From an uncultured Verrucomicrobiota bacterium (GTDB lineage Bacteria > Verrucomicrobiota > Verrucomicrobiia > Limisphaerales > UBA9464), in contig CAITXU010000103.1 in assembly GCA_903896505.1 (NCBI GenBank), positions 1 through 47,472 of the forward strand: a stretch of 47,472 nucleotides of DNA, written 5' to 3'. Shown here piece by piece: positions 33,898 to 43,197 of this stretch (within the stretch, counting starts at the first letter, position 1; every line of letters begins with the position of its first letter). The translations under genes were made by a program, and so were the position numbers. Below the pieces are notes generated by a model. The model did not search any database. It saw only the letters and a list, made by a program, of their open reading frames with translations, and was not told where the DNA came from.

Positions 33898-34209
33898 TCA
33901 GGAAGCCGGCGTGGTTCGGGAAGAACCGTCCGGATTCAAAACTTCTACCAGCCTCCAGCGCTTCGTCTTGGAGATCGGACGTGTTTCCTCGATGCGAACC
34001 AAATCACCCGTTTGAGCGATTTCCAGCTCGTCATGAGCACAGAACTTGTTAGTGCTCGAAATCACCTTCTTGTACTCGGGATGTTGAAACCGACGGCGCA
34101 CGCGGACGATGATGGTCTTGGCCATCTTGTCCGATACGACCTCGCCGACTCGCTCTTTGCGATGCCCGACCGCGTTGTTAACCACTGGATTTTCCACCGA
34201 TTCAGCCAT
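33898..34209 (-). CDS. rpsQ: 30S ribosomal protein uS17
   Basis: 103 residues, about 20 more than E. coli, with a short extra N-terminus ([17 protein letters not shown]). Core motifs: [21 protein letters not shown] and [13 protein letters not shown]. uS17 binds the 5' domain of 16S rRNA early in assembly. It lies between rpmC and rplN, as usual. Confidence 0.96.
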   Translation of the reverse strand: MAESVENPVVNNAVGHRKERVGEVVSDKMAKTIIVRVRRRFQHPEYKKVISSTNKFCAHDELEIAQTGDLVRIEETRPISKTKRWRLVEVLNPDGSSRTTPAS

Positions 34210-34217
34210 AGTCCTGA

Positions 34218-34430
34218 TTAAGCTTTGGAGGTTGCCACTGCCTTTTGACGGACAGTCGTCAGGCTGGTTTCACAACGGGCGATTTCCCTCCGGATTTCAC
34301 GAATGCGATGCGGCTTCTCAAGACGGGCGGTTGCCTGCTGGAGACGGAGATTGAACAACTCCTGACGCATCTCGCGGCCTTTGGCCGTCAACTCCTGAGT
34401 CGTCAGTTCGCTATAATTTTTCTTGGCCAT
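34218..34430 (-). CDS. rpmC: 50S ribosomal protein uL29
   Basis: 70 residues from ATG 34430; the open frame continues upstream antisense-like into rplP and is not used. The helical hairpin ([20 protein letters not shown], then [14 protein letters not shown]) is standard. uL29 sits at the polypeptide exit and, with uL23, docks trigger factor and SRP. Confidence 0.95.
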   Translation of the reverse strand: MAKKNYSELTTQELTAKGREMRQELFNLRLQQATARLEKPHRIREIRREIARCETSLTTVRQKAVATSKA

Positions 34431-34434
34431 GAGG

Positions 34435-34854
34435 TCAGCCGAGCTTGTGCCGGGCAATAAACTTGGTTGGGATGGGCAGCTTGGTGGCAGCAAGTCGCAT
34501 TGACTCGCGAGCCAGGGCTTCGGGAACTCCATCGACTTCGAACAGGATGCTGGCGGGCCGGATGACAGCCACCCAGGACTCCACTGCGCCTTTACCCGTT
34601 CCCATTCGGACTTCGAGCGGCTTCTTGGTAAAGCTCTTGTCCGGAAAGATGCGAATCCAGACCTTGCCACGCCGTTTCAGATGGCGGGTGATGGCCACAC
34701 GAGCAGCCTCGATCTGCTTGGTATCCATCCAGCAGCGCTCGAGCGCCTGGAGACCATACTCTCCAAAAGCCACCGTGTTTCCGCGGGAGGCAATGCCTGT
34801 ACGGCTGCCTCGTTGCATTTTCCGGTATTTAACCCGGGCTGGCATCATGGCCAT
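34435..34854 (-). CDS. rplP: 50S ribosomal protein uL16
   Basis: 139 residues, normal length. Typical start ([17 protein letters not shown] after a short MAM), [20 protein letters not shown], and [16 protein letters not shown]. uL16 contacts the A-site tRNA elbow and completes the peptidyl transferase centre. Confidence 0.97.
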   Translation of the reverse strand: MAMMPARVKYRKMQRGSRTGIASRGNTVAFGEYGLQALERCWMDTKQIEAARVAITRHLKRRGKVWIRIFPDKSFTKKPLEVRMGTGKGAVESWVAVIRPASILFEVDGVPEALARESMRLAATKLPIPTKFIARHKLG

Positions 34855-34857
34855 AAA

Positions 34858-35571
34858 TTATTGTCCTTGCTGAGCGGGTTGCGGTTGTTTTCCGGCGGGA
34901 GCATCCCCCAAACGGGAAGGCGTCTGCGCCTTCTTGAGGTCTGCCTTGCTGGTCTCACCTTTGCAAATCCAGCATTTCACACCCAGCTTGCCATACATGG
35001 TGTTTGCCTCGGCGAAGCCGTATTCAATATTGGCTCGCAGGGTATGGAGGGGAACCCGGCCCTCATGGTATATTTCAACCCGCGCGATTTCGGAACCACC
35101 CAGACGACCGCCGCAACGAATCTTGATTCCCTCGGCACCGAAATCCATCGCGGTTTGAACCGCCTTTTTCATGGCGCGGCGATGTCCGACACGACGTTCC
35201 AACTGCAAGGCGATATTTTCAGCCACCAATTGGGCATCAACTTCGGGTTGCTTGATCTCCTGGATATCCACGTAGACCTCTTTCCCGGTCAACTTGGAGA
35301 GCTCCTCCTTGAGCTTGTCAATTTCCGACCCCTTTCGTCCGATGACCACACCCGGACGGGCGGTGTAGATGGTCACCCGGCATCGATTGGCCGCCCGCTC
35401 AATATTGATACGGGGCACAGCCGCCGACTCCAACTTGCGCTTCAGAGCGGACCGAATAATGAAGTCTTCGTAAAGCAGACCACCAAAATCCCGCTTGTTG
35501 GCGTACCACTTCGAGCGCCAATCCTTGGTCAGAGGGATTCGTAATCCCACTGGATTCGTCTTTTGTCCCAT
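34858..35571 (-). CDS. rpsC: 30S ribosomal protein uS3
   Basis: 237 residues, normal length, with the KH domain ([20 protein letters not shown]) and the C-terminal domain carrying [17 protein letters not shown]. It ends in a Gln/Pro-rich tail ([11 protein letters not shown]). uS3 lines the mRNA entry channel and contributes to helicase activity. Confidence 0.97.
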   Translation of the reverse strand: MGQKTNPVGLRIPLTKDWRSKWYANKRDFGGLLYEDFIIRSALKRKLESAAVPRINIERAANRCRVTIYTARPGVVIGRKGSEIDKLKEELSKLTGKEVYVDIQEIKQPEVDAQLVAENIALQLERRVGHRRAMKKAVQTAMDFGAEGIKIRCGGRLGGSEIARVEIYHEGRVPLHTLRANIEYGFAEANTMYGKLGVKCWICKGETSKADLKKAQTPSRLGDAPAGKQPQPAQQGQ

Positions 35572-35577
35572 ATTTGA

Positions 35578-35913
35578 TTAGGCCTTGTCGCTGACGATGA
35601 TCTTGATGTGGCAGGAGCGCTTGATGATCGGACCAGCCGAACCGCGCGCCTTGGGGATGAACCGTTTGAAGCTCACCGCCGTCTGGGCGAAAGCCCGGTG
35701 TACCACCAACGTCTCGGGTTTCAATTGGTGATTGTTTTCCGCGTTGGCAATGGCGGACTTGAGTGTCTGAGCCACAGCCCGGGCGGACTTGCGCGGGACA
35801 AATTGCAGCACGGCCAGGGCCTGCTGGGCATTGAGTCCCTGAATCTGACGCACGACCTCGCGGACTTTTTGCGCCGACATTCGGAAATTTTTGTATGTTG
35901 CCTCGACTTCCAT
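35578..35913 (-). CDS. rplV: 50S ribosomal protein uL22
   Basis: 111 residues, normal length. The globular part (RMSAQKVREVVRQIQGLNAQ) and the exit-tunnel hairpin tip (RFIPKARGSAGPIIKRSCHI) are intact. Changes in the tunnel loop confer macrolide resistance in other bacteria; nothing unusual is seen in this loop. Confidence 0.97.
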   Translation of the reverse strand: MEVEATYKNFRMSAQKVREVVRQIQGLNAQQALAVLQFVPRKSARAVAQTLKSAIANAENNHQLKPETLVVHRAFAQTAVSFKRFIPKARGSAGPIIKRSCHIKIIVSDKA

Positions 35914-35936
35914 CGTGAATCCCTCTTTGTGGATCG

Positions 35937-36218
35937 CTATTTGGCTTCCGCTTTCGCGGTATGCGCCCCGTGTTTCTTGAAGGTTCGGGTGAATGAAAAC
36001 TCACCCAACTTATGACCCACCATGTTTTCGGTGACAAAAACCGGGTTGAAAACCTTGCCGTTGTGAACGTTGAACGTCAGCCCAACGAACTCCGGTGTGA
36101 TGGTTGAACGGCGCGACCACGTCTTGATCGGCGTCTTCGTCTTTGCGACCCGGGCTTTTTCAATCCGGTCCAACAAGGACGGTTCAACAAACGGACCCTT
36201 TTTTAGCGAGCGACCCAT
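35937..36218 (-). CDS. rpsS: 30S ribosomal protein uS19
   Basis: 93 residues, normal length. [18 protein letters not shown], then [15 protein letters not shown] and [17 protein letters not shown] are all family-typical. uS19 sits in the 30S head with uS13. It starts 4 bp after the end of rplB. Confidence 0.97.
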   Translation of the reverse strand: MGRSLKKGPFVEPSLLDRIEKARVAKTKTPIKTWSRRSTITPEFVGLTFNVHNGKVFNPVFVTENMVGHKLGEFSFTRTFKKHGAHTAKAEAK

Positions 36219-36222
36219 AGGT

Positions 36223-37071
36223 TTACTTGAGCTTCATCGGACGGCCATCGCGACGGACCACGATGAATCGATTGGACAACTTGTGTTTGTTGCGGGTGCG
36301 TCCGCCCTTGGCCACTTTGCCCCAAGGAGACATGAGGTGCTGGCGTCCGCCGCCCCCTTTTGATTTGCCCTGTCCACCACCGTTCGGATGGTCAACCGGG
36401 TTACGACACATACCGCGGGTAAGCGGGCGACGTCCCAAATGAATGTTTCGACCGGCTTTGCCCAGCACCACGTTTTCGTGCTGCGCATTGCTCACCTGGC
36501 CAATGGTGGCCAGGCAGTCTTCGTGAATCTTACGGATTTCACCGGAGGGGAGGCGGACCTGGGCGTACCCTTCATCCCGCGACATCAGGGTCGCACTGGA
36601 ACCGGCAGACCGGACCATCTGAGCTCCGCGTCCCGGAACCAGCTCCAGATTGTGGATTTGAATGCCAACCGGTATCACCGCCAGCGGGAGGGCGTTACCC
36701 AACTCGGGAGGCGCGGTTCGACCGCTCATCACCGTGGCACCAACCTTCAATCCGTCGGGGGCAACGATGTAGGCACGTTCCTTGTCGCCGTACTCAATCA
36801 GAGCAATACGAGCGCTGCGACCCGGATCGTATTCAATCGCGATCACTTGGGCCGGAACGCCCTGCTTGGAGCGGCGGAAGTCGACAACCCGGATTTTTCG
36901 TTTGTGGCCACCGCCGCGAGCGCGAACGACGACACGTCCGTAGTTGTTACGCCCGCCGGTACCCTTGCGGGTATAGACGAGCGACTTCTCCGGAGATGTC
37001 TTGGTGACATCCGAAAAGTCCTGAACGGTAAGATACCGCGTGGACGGTGTTAACGGTCTAAACGTTTTCAC
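36223..37071 (-). CDS. rplB: 50S ribosomal protein uL2, first gene of the operon
   Basis: 282 residues from GTG 37071 ([14 protein letters not shown] is the family's start). No Shine-Dalgarno sequence precedes the GTG; the frame is open further upstream to 37227 but without family similarity. The conserved loop that reads HPHGGGEG in most bacteria reads HPNGGGQG here, placing Asn230 at the position of E. coli His229. uL2 is needed for subunit joining and peptidyl transfer. It opens the operon: rplW, rplD, rplC and rpsJ do not precede it. Confidence 0.95.
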   Translation of the reverse strand: MKTFRPLTPSTRYLTVQDFSDVTKTSPEKSLVYTRKGTGGRNNYGRVVVRARGGGHKRKIRVVDFRRSKQGVPAQVIAIEYDPGRSARIALIEYGDKERAYIVAPDGLKVGATVMSGRTAPPELGNALPLAVIPVGIQIHNLELVPGRGAQMVRSAGSSATLMSRDEGYAQVRLPSGEIRKIHEDCLATIGQVSNAQHENVVLGKAGRNIHLGRRPLTRGMCRNPVDHPNGGGQGKSKGGGGRQHLMSPWGKVAKGGRTRNKHKLSNRFIVVRRDGRPMKLK

Positions 37072-37294
37072 AGCAAAAAATTCAATGCACGGAGCGGCGC
37101 TCTCGTGAGGATGGCCATCACTCCCACCTGCTTGGAGCAGACTGGTTGTCGGCCAAACCATTTTCCCCCCTCGCCTATTCCAGCGAAAACGGGAGGCAGA
37201 GCTTACGGAAGTGCAGGATGACCGCAAGGGGATTTTGCCAATTTTTTCACGTCTGCAACAAATTCGTCGCCGTTATTCGCGTCAGGATTCCCCA
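37072..37294 (-). promoter_or_regulatory. Leader/promoter region of the ribosomal operon
   Basis: 223 bp between the mutM stop and the rplB GTG, both leftward. A promoter for 24 genes is expected here unless mutM transcription reads through. An AT-rich stretch near 37235-37260 on the minus strand is the best candidate, but I see no clear -35/-10 pair. No rplW remnant is present. Confidence 0.4.
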
Positions 37295-38152
37295 TCACAG
37301 CTTGAGTTTTCCCTCTGCCTGGCAAGTGGGACAGTCATAGGTGCTCCGCCCCGCCTGCTGGTATTGGACCACCGGTGTGCCGCACTGAAAACACGGTTGG
37401 TTGCGTCGCCCATAGACCAGAAAGCGTTCGCTGGATGTTGTTGTCCCGGAGTTGTTTCCGAAATAAAACAGGCCATCTGTACCGCCCGCGAAATCGAGGG
37501 AGGCCTTCAGCCCCGTATCAATCGCCTCCGACAACACATTCCGCAGGGACTGATGGAGACGTTCAACTTGCTTTCGCTGGAGTCCGGATGCCGCCAGCCT
37601 CGGCGAGATGCCGGCGCGAAAAAGAATTTCACAGGCGTAAATATTGCCGACACCCGCCACCAACTGTTGGTCCAGAAGTTTGACTTTGATGGGCTGTCGG
37701 GACCGTTGCAGACGTTGAAACAGCTCATCAGCGGTGAATGCCTGGTCCCAGGGCTCCGGACCGAGGGTGTTGAGGGGAGAGAGTTCCAGGTTGAAGCGCC
37801 CAAACCGCCGGGGGTCCTCAAAAACCATCACGTTCCGGTCGAGTTGCAATGCCACCGCCGCATGTTTGGGCATCGGAGCCTCTTCCGGTTGCAAGAACAT
37901 GCGTCCGGTCATCCCCAGATGCCCCAAAGCGGTCACCGTTGCCCCGTTCCCGGCTGTCAGGTGAAACAGCAGGAACTTGGCGCGGCGTCCCACCGCCTGA
38001 AATGAGAGTCCGTTCAGGCACTGGTTGAGCTCCTCCGTCCGATGGGGGCGCACCAATTTGGGGATGAGCACGCGGACCTGTCGGACCTGACGTCCGGCCA
38101 GTTGCCGGTTCAGGTGGCGCGCCAGCACTTCGACCTCTGGCAATTCAGGCAT
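37295..38152 (-). CDS. mutM: Formamidopyrimidine-DNA glycosylase
   Basis: 285 residues. The catalytic N-terminus PELPEV (Pro1 after Met removal, Glu2), the H2TH domain (KVKLLDQQLVAGVGNIYACE), and the C-terminal zinc finger (CFQCGTPV ... CPTCQ) are all present. MutM excises 8-oxoguanine and formamidopyrimidines in base-excision repair. It overlaps the M50 protease gene by 8 bp, so the two are probably co-transcribed. Confidence 0.96.
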   Translation of the reverse strand: MPELPEVEVLARHLNRQLAGRQVRQVRVLIPKLVRPHRTEELNQCLNGLSFQAVGRRAKFLLFHLTAGNGATVTALGHLGMTGRMFLQPEEAPMPKHAAVALQLDRNVMVFEDPRRFGRFNLELSPLNTLGPEPWDQAFTADELFQRLQRSRQPIKVKLLDQQLVAGVGNIYACEILFRAGISPRLAASGLQRKQVERLHQSLRNVLSEAIDTGLKASLDFAGGTDGLFYFGNNSGTTTSSERFLVYGRRNQPCFQCGTPVVQYQQAGRSTYDCPTCQAEGKLKL

Positions 38153-39122
38153 TCCAGGAAGTGAAGGTCGGAAAATTCATCGGGGGCCCCTTCTTCGCCG
38201 CCTGGGCTGGTTCAGGGTCGTCGTCGTTGGACCGGGTTTCAGCCCTACCCACCGTGGAGTGCATCCCCCACCAGAGTCCCGCCACCAGCCCGAAGTAGAT
38301 GGCCGCCATGGTCCAGCGGCGGATGGGTGCCACCGAATAATACCGAAGGGATTCCGGAGTTGATTTGCGAAACAACCGGAGCACGCGGGGAAAGCTGGTG
38401 ATTAGGACCATCAGGAGGATCAGCGACCCGGATCCCAGCGCAGGACCAACCCCGTGAAAGGCCCCCACCACATTCCAAACAAACCAACTGGCCATCAGCG
38501 CATACCCAACGAGCCACGCCCAGGGAGAGATGGAGGCCATGATCCGACCTCCGTCCAATGGGACGATGGGAATCAGATTAAAAAAGTTGAGCCAGTAACC
38601 GACATAGGCCAGTGCCGCAAAAATTGGGAGTCCCGTGAACTCAAAAAGAAGGTGACAAACGCCGGCAGCCGCCGCCCCGGCGATGGGACCGGCAACCCCG
38701 ATTCTGGCTTCGACCCAGGCATCTGGAAGTTCCTGTCGAAGAAGAATCTGTGCACCGAAAAAAGGGATGAACAACGGGGCGCTGATCCGGATGCCGCAGG
38801 CTCCTGCCATGAACACATGTCCGAGTTCATGGACAAAAATCAAGAGGACAAATCCAACACCAAACTGCCAACCAAACAGCAATGCGTAGACCCAGATGCT
38901 CAGGAGCATGGACAGGCCCGTCTTTGCGAACGGTCCCGCCAGTTTGAGCAACCCCAACAACAGCGGAAGTTTGCTCCCCAATTTTGCCAACAGGAGGGCC
39001 ACCACACCCAAGGGTGCCCAAAACCCCCGTCGTTTGGGCGGAGGACCCGACATCGGCTGTGACGGAGGGTTCAGACGGGGCGGAAGGGTGGAGGCTGGCT
39101 CCGGAAAATTGATCGGGTCCAT
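38145..39122 (-). CDS. M50-family site-2-type membrane protease
   Basis: 325 residues. A Pro-rich cytoplasmic start is followed by about six membrane helices. The zinc motif HELGH is at residues 98-102 in a helix, and the second-ligand motif NLIPIVPLDGGRI has Asp190. There is no PDZ domain, unlike RseP. Site-2 proteases cut membrane-spanning substrates, commonly anti-sigma factors or signal peptides. Two sigma-factor loci are in this window, but no link to them is shown. It ends in an Asp-rich tail. Confidence 0.85.
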   Translation of the reverse strand: MDPINFPEPASTLPPRLNPPSQPMSGPPPKRRGFWAPLGVVALLLAKLGSKLPLLLGLLKLAGPFAKTGLSMLLSIWVYALLFGWQFGVGFVLLIFVHELGHVFMAGACGIRISAPLFIPFFGAQILLRQELPDAWVEARIGVAGPIAGAAAAGVCHLLFEFTGLPIFAALAYVGYWLNFFNLIPIVPLDGGRIMASISPWAWLVGYALMASWFVWNVVGAFHGVGPALGSGSLILLMVLITSFPRVLRLFRKSTPESLRYYSVAPIRRWTMAAIYFGLVAGLWWGMHSTVGRAETRSNDDDPEPAQAAKKGPPMNFPTFTSWNA

Positions 39123-39136
39123 CGTGGCGTGGCCCC

Positions 39137-39508
39137 TCAGGAGGTGGCCGTGGCGGTCGCCCTCGCCTGCTCAATCAAATCCCAAAACTTGGGATTGTCC
39201 TGGAGTTTGGCATCCTCATCGACGTCCAGATTGGATCGAAACAAAAAGTCCTTGAGCGAATGTTTGCTGAGGATGCGGTGAACCACAACTCCGAGGGCAT
39301 GACGTTCAAAGTAAACCCGGTAGTCTCCCAGTCGATAGCGCTGCAAGGTCCGGCCCGACTTGGTCAATCGTCCAAAATCCCCGTTTTCCCGCTGAATCTC
39401 CAAGGGAAGCCCCCGGAATTGCCCCAGGATCAACAGCTGCAGGTCTCGCGGCATGCGGGCCAATTCGGCGGTGCTGATGGGGTTGAAAATAATCTGGAAC
39501 GGCAGCAT
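39137..39508 (-). CDS. RelE/ParE-superfamily-like protein without visible antitoxin
   Basis: 123 residues from ATG 39508 (LPFQIIFNPISTAEL start). The fold pattern fits RelE-type toxins: beta strand FQIIFN, helices with LARMPRDLQLLIL, then FGRLTKSGRTLQRYRLGDYR and a terminal strand VVHRILSKHSLKDF. RelE toxins cut mRNA in the ribosomal A site; ParE poisons gyrase. No antitoxin-like gene adjoins it on either side, so it may be a housekeeping homologue. The tail ending in TATATS is extra. Confidence 0.6.
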   Translation of the reverse strand: MLPFQIIFNPISTAELARMPRDLQLLILGQFRGLPLEIQRENGDFGRLTKSGRTLQRYRLGDYRVYFERHALGVVVHRILSKHSLKDFLFRSNLDVDEDAKLQDNPKFWDLIEQARATATATS

Positions 39509-39662
39509 CAAGTGGAAGCTAGGCAAGCCCGGCACCCCACGCAAGATTGGGTCGGTACCCCCCTCCCCCGCCGAGGCTATTTCGGTAACACAACACAAGT
39601 GACCGGCAAACGTTCGTCATCACCCGGGTCCCTCGATACCTCACCGAAACCGATACGTCGTT

Positions 39663-40382
39663 CTACTCCACGACCCGCAGGAGGTATTGCAACTCTTCGT
39701 CAATATCCTGGCCGTCCCCAAGCGTATCTGCAATTTCGCAGCGAAGGAGTTCGCGAAATTCCCGGCGCATGCGGCTGACAGCGGCAGCCACGGTGTTTTC
39801 AGTCTGGCCGATCCGCCGGGCCACTTCCTTGTAGGCCGGAGCCTGGTCGTCCGGACCAAGGTACGGTTCCAGTGCGTCCAGTGTATTGGACCGTCCCCGC
39901 GCACGAAATCGTTCGCGCAGGGCGTCAAGAGCCCTTTGGAGCACAATACGAGCCCAGTGACGGTCAAAGGCCTCCTCCGGGGTGGCCGCTTCGGACAAGT
40001 GCCGCTGGTATTGGCGCTCGGCCGATTCCAGGTCCAGCCATTGGGCAGATGGACCGCCTCGCTTCTGCCGGATGCCCCGACGGGCCTCGTCGGTGATGAA
40101 ATTTTGAAACGAGGCTTTCAAAAATGAGCGTAACCGGCCCTTCTCCGGTGTCAGGGAACCAAGGTCGCCGCGGTCGAGAAGTTGGGCCAGAAAACTCTGG
40201 GTCAGGTCCTCCGCGTCATGTGTGGAACGTCCGCCCCGCCGGGCAAAGGTATACAGGGGACGCCAGTAAGATTGGCAAAGCTCCTCGAAAGCGTGCTGCC
40301 GGTGCGCGTCAGAGGAGGAGCGAAGACGAAGCACCATTGTCCAACGGGTGATCGGAAATTGCGTCGGCTTTTCGCTATTCAC
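39663..40382 (-). CDS. ECF sigma factor divergent from a sensor kinase
   Basis: 239 residues from GTG 40382. The start QFPITRWTMVLRL is typical of the planctomycete/verrucomicrobial ECF group. Region 2: FEELCQSYWRPLYTFAR, then HDAEDLTQSFLAQLL. Region 4: LDALRERFRARGRS and a helix-turn-helix AYKEVARRIGQTENTVAAAV. The acidic C-terminus (DGQDIDEELQYLLRVVE) is an extra tail. Such sigmas are commonly encoded next to Ser/Thr kinases that control them by phosphorylation. Both genes here read away from the gap 40383-40548. Confidence 0.88.
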   Translation of the reverse strand: MNSEKPTQFPITRWTMVLRLRSSSDAHRQHAFEELCQSYWRPLYTFARRGGRSTHDAEDLTQSFLAQLLDRGDLGSLTPEKGRLRSFLKASFQNFITDEARRGIRQKRGGPSAQWLDLESAERQYQRHLSEAATPEEAFDRHWARIVLQRALDALRERFRARGRSNTLDALEPYLGPDDQAPAYKEVARRIGQTENTVAAAVSRMRREFRELLRCEIADTLGDGQDIDEELQYLLRVVE

Positions 40383-40548
40383 GGCTTCGCACAGAATCTG
40401 GTTGAAAGGAATTGTTCGTGCAAGCCGACGGGAGTTCCTCAACCTTTCGCCCCGCGTCCGTCCAAAGGTCCAGTTTTGATTCGACCTTTTGTAGGAACCG
40501 CCGACGCGAGCCCGCCCCATTTTCGAGGTGCCACCCGAAACCGAGTCC

Positions 40549-42882
40549 ATGGATGATTCAACGCTGAACCGCCTGAGACCGCGGGCGCTGTTCGCCCGTG
40601 CCCTGGCTGGGTCGGATTCGTCGGCGATACCTCCGTCGGAAAATTTGCTGCCGCCTTCCGAAGCGACTCATTCGGCAGTGGATGCCGCAATGGACGATCT
40701 TTTGGCGCAATTGTTTCCCGATTACCAAATCGAGTGCCGACTTGGAGGCGGAGGCGGTGGGACCGTGTACCGGGCGGAGCACCGGCGGCTCCGGCGGAGG
40801 GCGGCCATCAAGGTTCTTTCCGGCGCCCTCACCCGATCGATATCTGCGGTTGCCCGCTTCGAGCGCGAAATAGAGGCCATCGGCAAACTGGACGACCCCG
40901 GTATCGTGCGGGCCTTCGACGGCGGTCAACGCGAAGGGGTCTGGTTCCTCGCGATGGAATTGGTGGAAGGCGTGGACTTTGCAGCGCTTTCGCGGACGCT
41001 CGGACCTCTTCCCCTGGCAGACGCCTGTGAGTTGGTCCGCCAGGCGGCGCTTGCGCTTCAACATGCCCACGAACGCAAGCTCATCCATCGCGATGTCAAG
41101 CCGAGCAACCTCATGGTTACCGTCGGCCCGGACGGCAAGCCGCTGGTGAAGGTGCTCGATTTTGGTCTCGCACAACTCAGGTGCAATGAGTCCGCAGGTG
41201 GCGAATTGACCCTGTCGGGCGAATTGCTTGGTACGGTGGACTATGTCGCTCCCGAGCAAATCGTGAACCCACGACTCGTCGACGAAAGGGCGGATGTGTA
41301 CGGCCTGGGGGCAACCCTCTACCGGCTGCTCTCCGGGCATGCACCCCACCACGACTCCGAATCGACCTCGTCGCTCTATGCCAAACTGATTCGTATCTCC
41401 AATGAGCCATGTCCCAGCGTCGCAACATGTCGACCCGACCTGCCCCGTTCATTGGTCGCGCTTGTGGACCGGATGGTGGCGCGGGACCCCGCGCACCGCT
41501 TCGTCAGCAGCGAGGAGGTCGCGACGGCACTTGCGCCGTTCGCCCAAGCCAACCGTGTCCTGGACCTCCTTGCGCGGGTGCCCCACACCCCAATAGCAAG
41601 GGCAAGAAGCCAGACCATCTCCTCCCGCCGAAGGCTGGATCGTCGGAGAATTCCCGTGGGCGTCCTCATCTGGACCGCCCTCGTCCTCGGTTTGGCACTC
41701 GGTGTTTGGAGTGCCCTCCAATGGCCGCGGAGGTATCAGGCGACCCATCCTTCCGTATCCCTGGCCTGCCCGCGGGGCATCACGCTGGGTCACGATGGTG
41801 CGTTCTACGGTGGCACGGTCTATGGAGGAGTTTCCAACCTCGGGACCCTATACAAATACACTCCAGGTGGACCGGTGGAAATCCTGGTAAATTTCACCGG
41901 CACCAACGGTCCGTCTCTGGGTCGGATGGCGGGTCGTCAGTTGCTCCTCGCCCGGGACGGACGGTTTTACGGCGTCACCGAACGGGGCGGACACCACGAT
42001 TCCGGTACCCTTTTTCGATTTGATCCGAGCTCAACATTAAACCCGTTGACGACACTCTGGGAATTTGGAGGTGCCGACGGCAGCGAGCCCATGGCCGGTC
42101 TGATTGAGGACCGTCAGCGGGATGGAATCTTTTACGGGGGGACCCAATTTGGCGGTCAAGGAGGCTCTGGAACCCTCTTCCAGTTGGAACTCACCTCGGG
42201 CAGCCCCCGGTTAAAAACTTTGGTTCACCTGACCGGCGACACCGGTCCGGCACCGGGCCGACGGCTGGTATCGGCCCTGGCCCAGACCCGCGACGGCACT
42301 CTCTTTGGCACCACGCCGGAAGGTGGGGCGGCCAACGGAGGCACAGTCTTTCGTTTGACGATCGACGGCCAGTTCACGTCGTTGGTGTCTTTCGGTCAGC
42401 CACCGTGGCCCTTCTACAATCCAACGGGTGGAATCACGTTGGGCCTGGATGGCAATCTTTACGGGCACTGCGCCCTGGAGCGGGACGGACACGGAACGCT
42501 CTTCCGAATGACCCCGGCAGGTGAACTTCAAATCCTTGCCCGCTTTGGCCCGCCCAATGGCACCCAGCCCGCCTCAACCCTGCTCTGCGCCCCGGATGGA
42601 GCCTTTTATGGCACAACTCTTCTGGGAGGTGCGAACAATCGGGGAACGCTGTTCAAGGTCACACCGTCTGGAGAATTGACCACCCTGCTTTCCTTTCCCG
42701 ACCTGGGTGGTCCAACCTCTGGGGGGCCGTGGGGACTTCCCACACTCGGTACCGACGGAAATCTTTACAGTACCGTTGAAGTGGGTGGCCCCGGACAAAA
42801 CGGAGTGCTCTATCGCGCGACACCGAAAGGTGAGCTGAGGTCCATGGTTGAATTCTCCAGGTCGGAGAAAAACGAGAGGTAG
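40549..42882 (+). CDS. Ser/Thr protein kinase with external Gloeo/Verruco propeller
   Basis: 777 residues from ATG 40549; a GTG seven codons earlier is an alternative. The kinase domain (about 58-335) has a Gly-rich loop (LGGGGGGTVY), Lys88, Glu107, HRDVKP (Asp182), DFG (Asp204) and APEQ. A membrane helix lies at about 369-390. The outer part has seven units of the form FYGGTVYGGVSNLGTLYKY / LFGTTPEGGAANGGTVFRL, the Gloeo_Verruco repeat (TIGR03803), likely a seven-bladed propeller. It should sense an external ligand and phosphorylate cytoplasmic targets, with the divergent ECF sigma factor the obvious one. The kinase is complete and probably active. Confidence 0.92.
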   Translation: MDDSTLNRLRPRALFARALAGSDSSAIPPSENLLPPSEATHSAVDAAMDDLLAQLFPDYQIECRLGGGGGGTVYRAEHRRLRRRAAIKVLSGALTRSISAVARFEREIEAIGKLDDPGIVRAFDGGQREGVWFLAMELVEGVDFAALSRTLGPLPLADACELVRQAALALQHAHERKLIHRDVKPSNLMVTVGPDGKPLVKVLDFGLAQLRCNESAGGELTLSGELLGTVDYVAPEQIVNPRLVDERADVYGLGATLYRLLSGHAPHHDSESTSSLYAKLIRISNEPCPSVATCRPDLPRSLVALVDRMVARDPAHRFVSSEEVATALAPFAQANRVLDLLARVPHTPIARARSQTISSRRRLDRRRIPVGVLIWTALVLGLALGVWSALQWPRRYQATHPSVSLACPRGITLGHDGAFYGGTVYGGVSNLGTLYKYTPGGPVEILVNFTGTNGPSLGRMAGRQLLLARDGRFYGVTERGGHHDSGTLFRFDPSSTLNPLTTLWEFGGADGSEPMAGLIEDRQRDGIFYGGTQFGGQGGSGTLFQLELTSGSPRLKTLVHLTGDTGPAPGRRLVSALAQTRDGTLFGTTPEGGAANGGTVFRLTIDGQFTSLVSFGQPPWPFYNPTGGITLGLDGNLYGHCALERDGHGTLFRMTPAGELQILARFGPPNGTQPASTLLCAPDGAFYGTTLLGGANNRGTLFKVTPSGELTTLLSFPDLGGPTSGGPWGLPTLGTDGNLYSTVEVGGPGQNGVLYRATPKGELRSMVEFSRSEKNER

Positions 42883-43197
42883 GTTGCCTTCCAGGCTTTC
42901 CAAAGAACCGCTTTTCGTCCCCTCTCGGTGATTGACTTCCCGCTCTCTGTCCTGAAGGTGCACCACAGATTACTCAGAGAGCACAGAGAAGAAAGGATGG
43001 GGGTGATGGAACTTTCCGGCTGGGAGATATTGGTGTCGGAAGACTGCCGAGTACAAAATGCCCGGGTATCGAATTAAATGGATACTGCGACGGAGAAATC
43101 TGTCATCGTGGGTTCTATGGAGCCATCGTCGCAGTTAAGCAGAAATATCACCATGCCCCTCAACTCAAAGACATACCTCCGACAAATCGAACACCGG
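42883..43197. other. Intergenic region with a CACAGA-type motif
   Basis: About 315 bp. It holds a short run of related words (CACCACAGATTACTCAGAG, GAGCACAGAGAAG) near 42960-42993, of the kind found scattered between genes in environmental genomes. Upstream in-frame ATGs at 43078 and 43153 could extend the next gene. I see no RNA gene or strong hairpin. Confidence 0.4.

Noticed and set aside
37211..38005. Rightward 264-residue frame opposite mutM
   Set aside because: Antisense shadow; mutM has all catalytic and zinc residues on the other strand.
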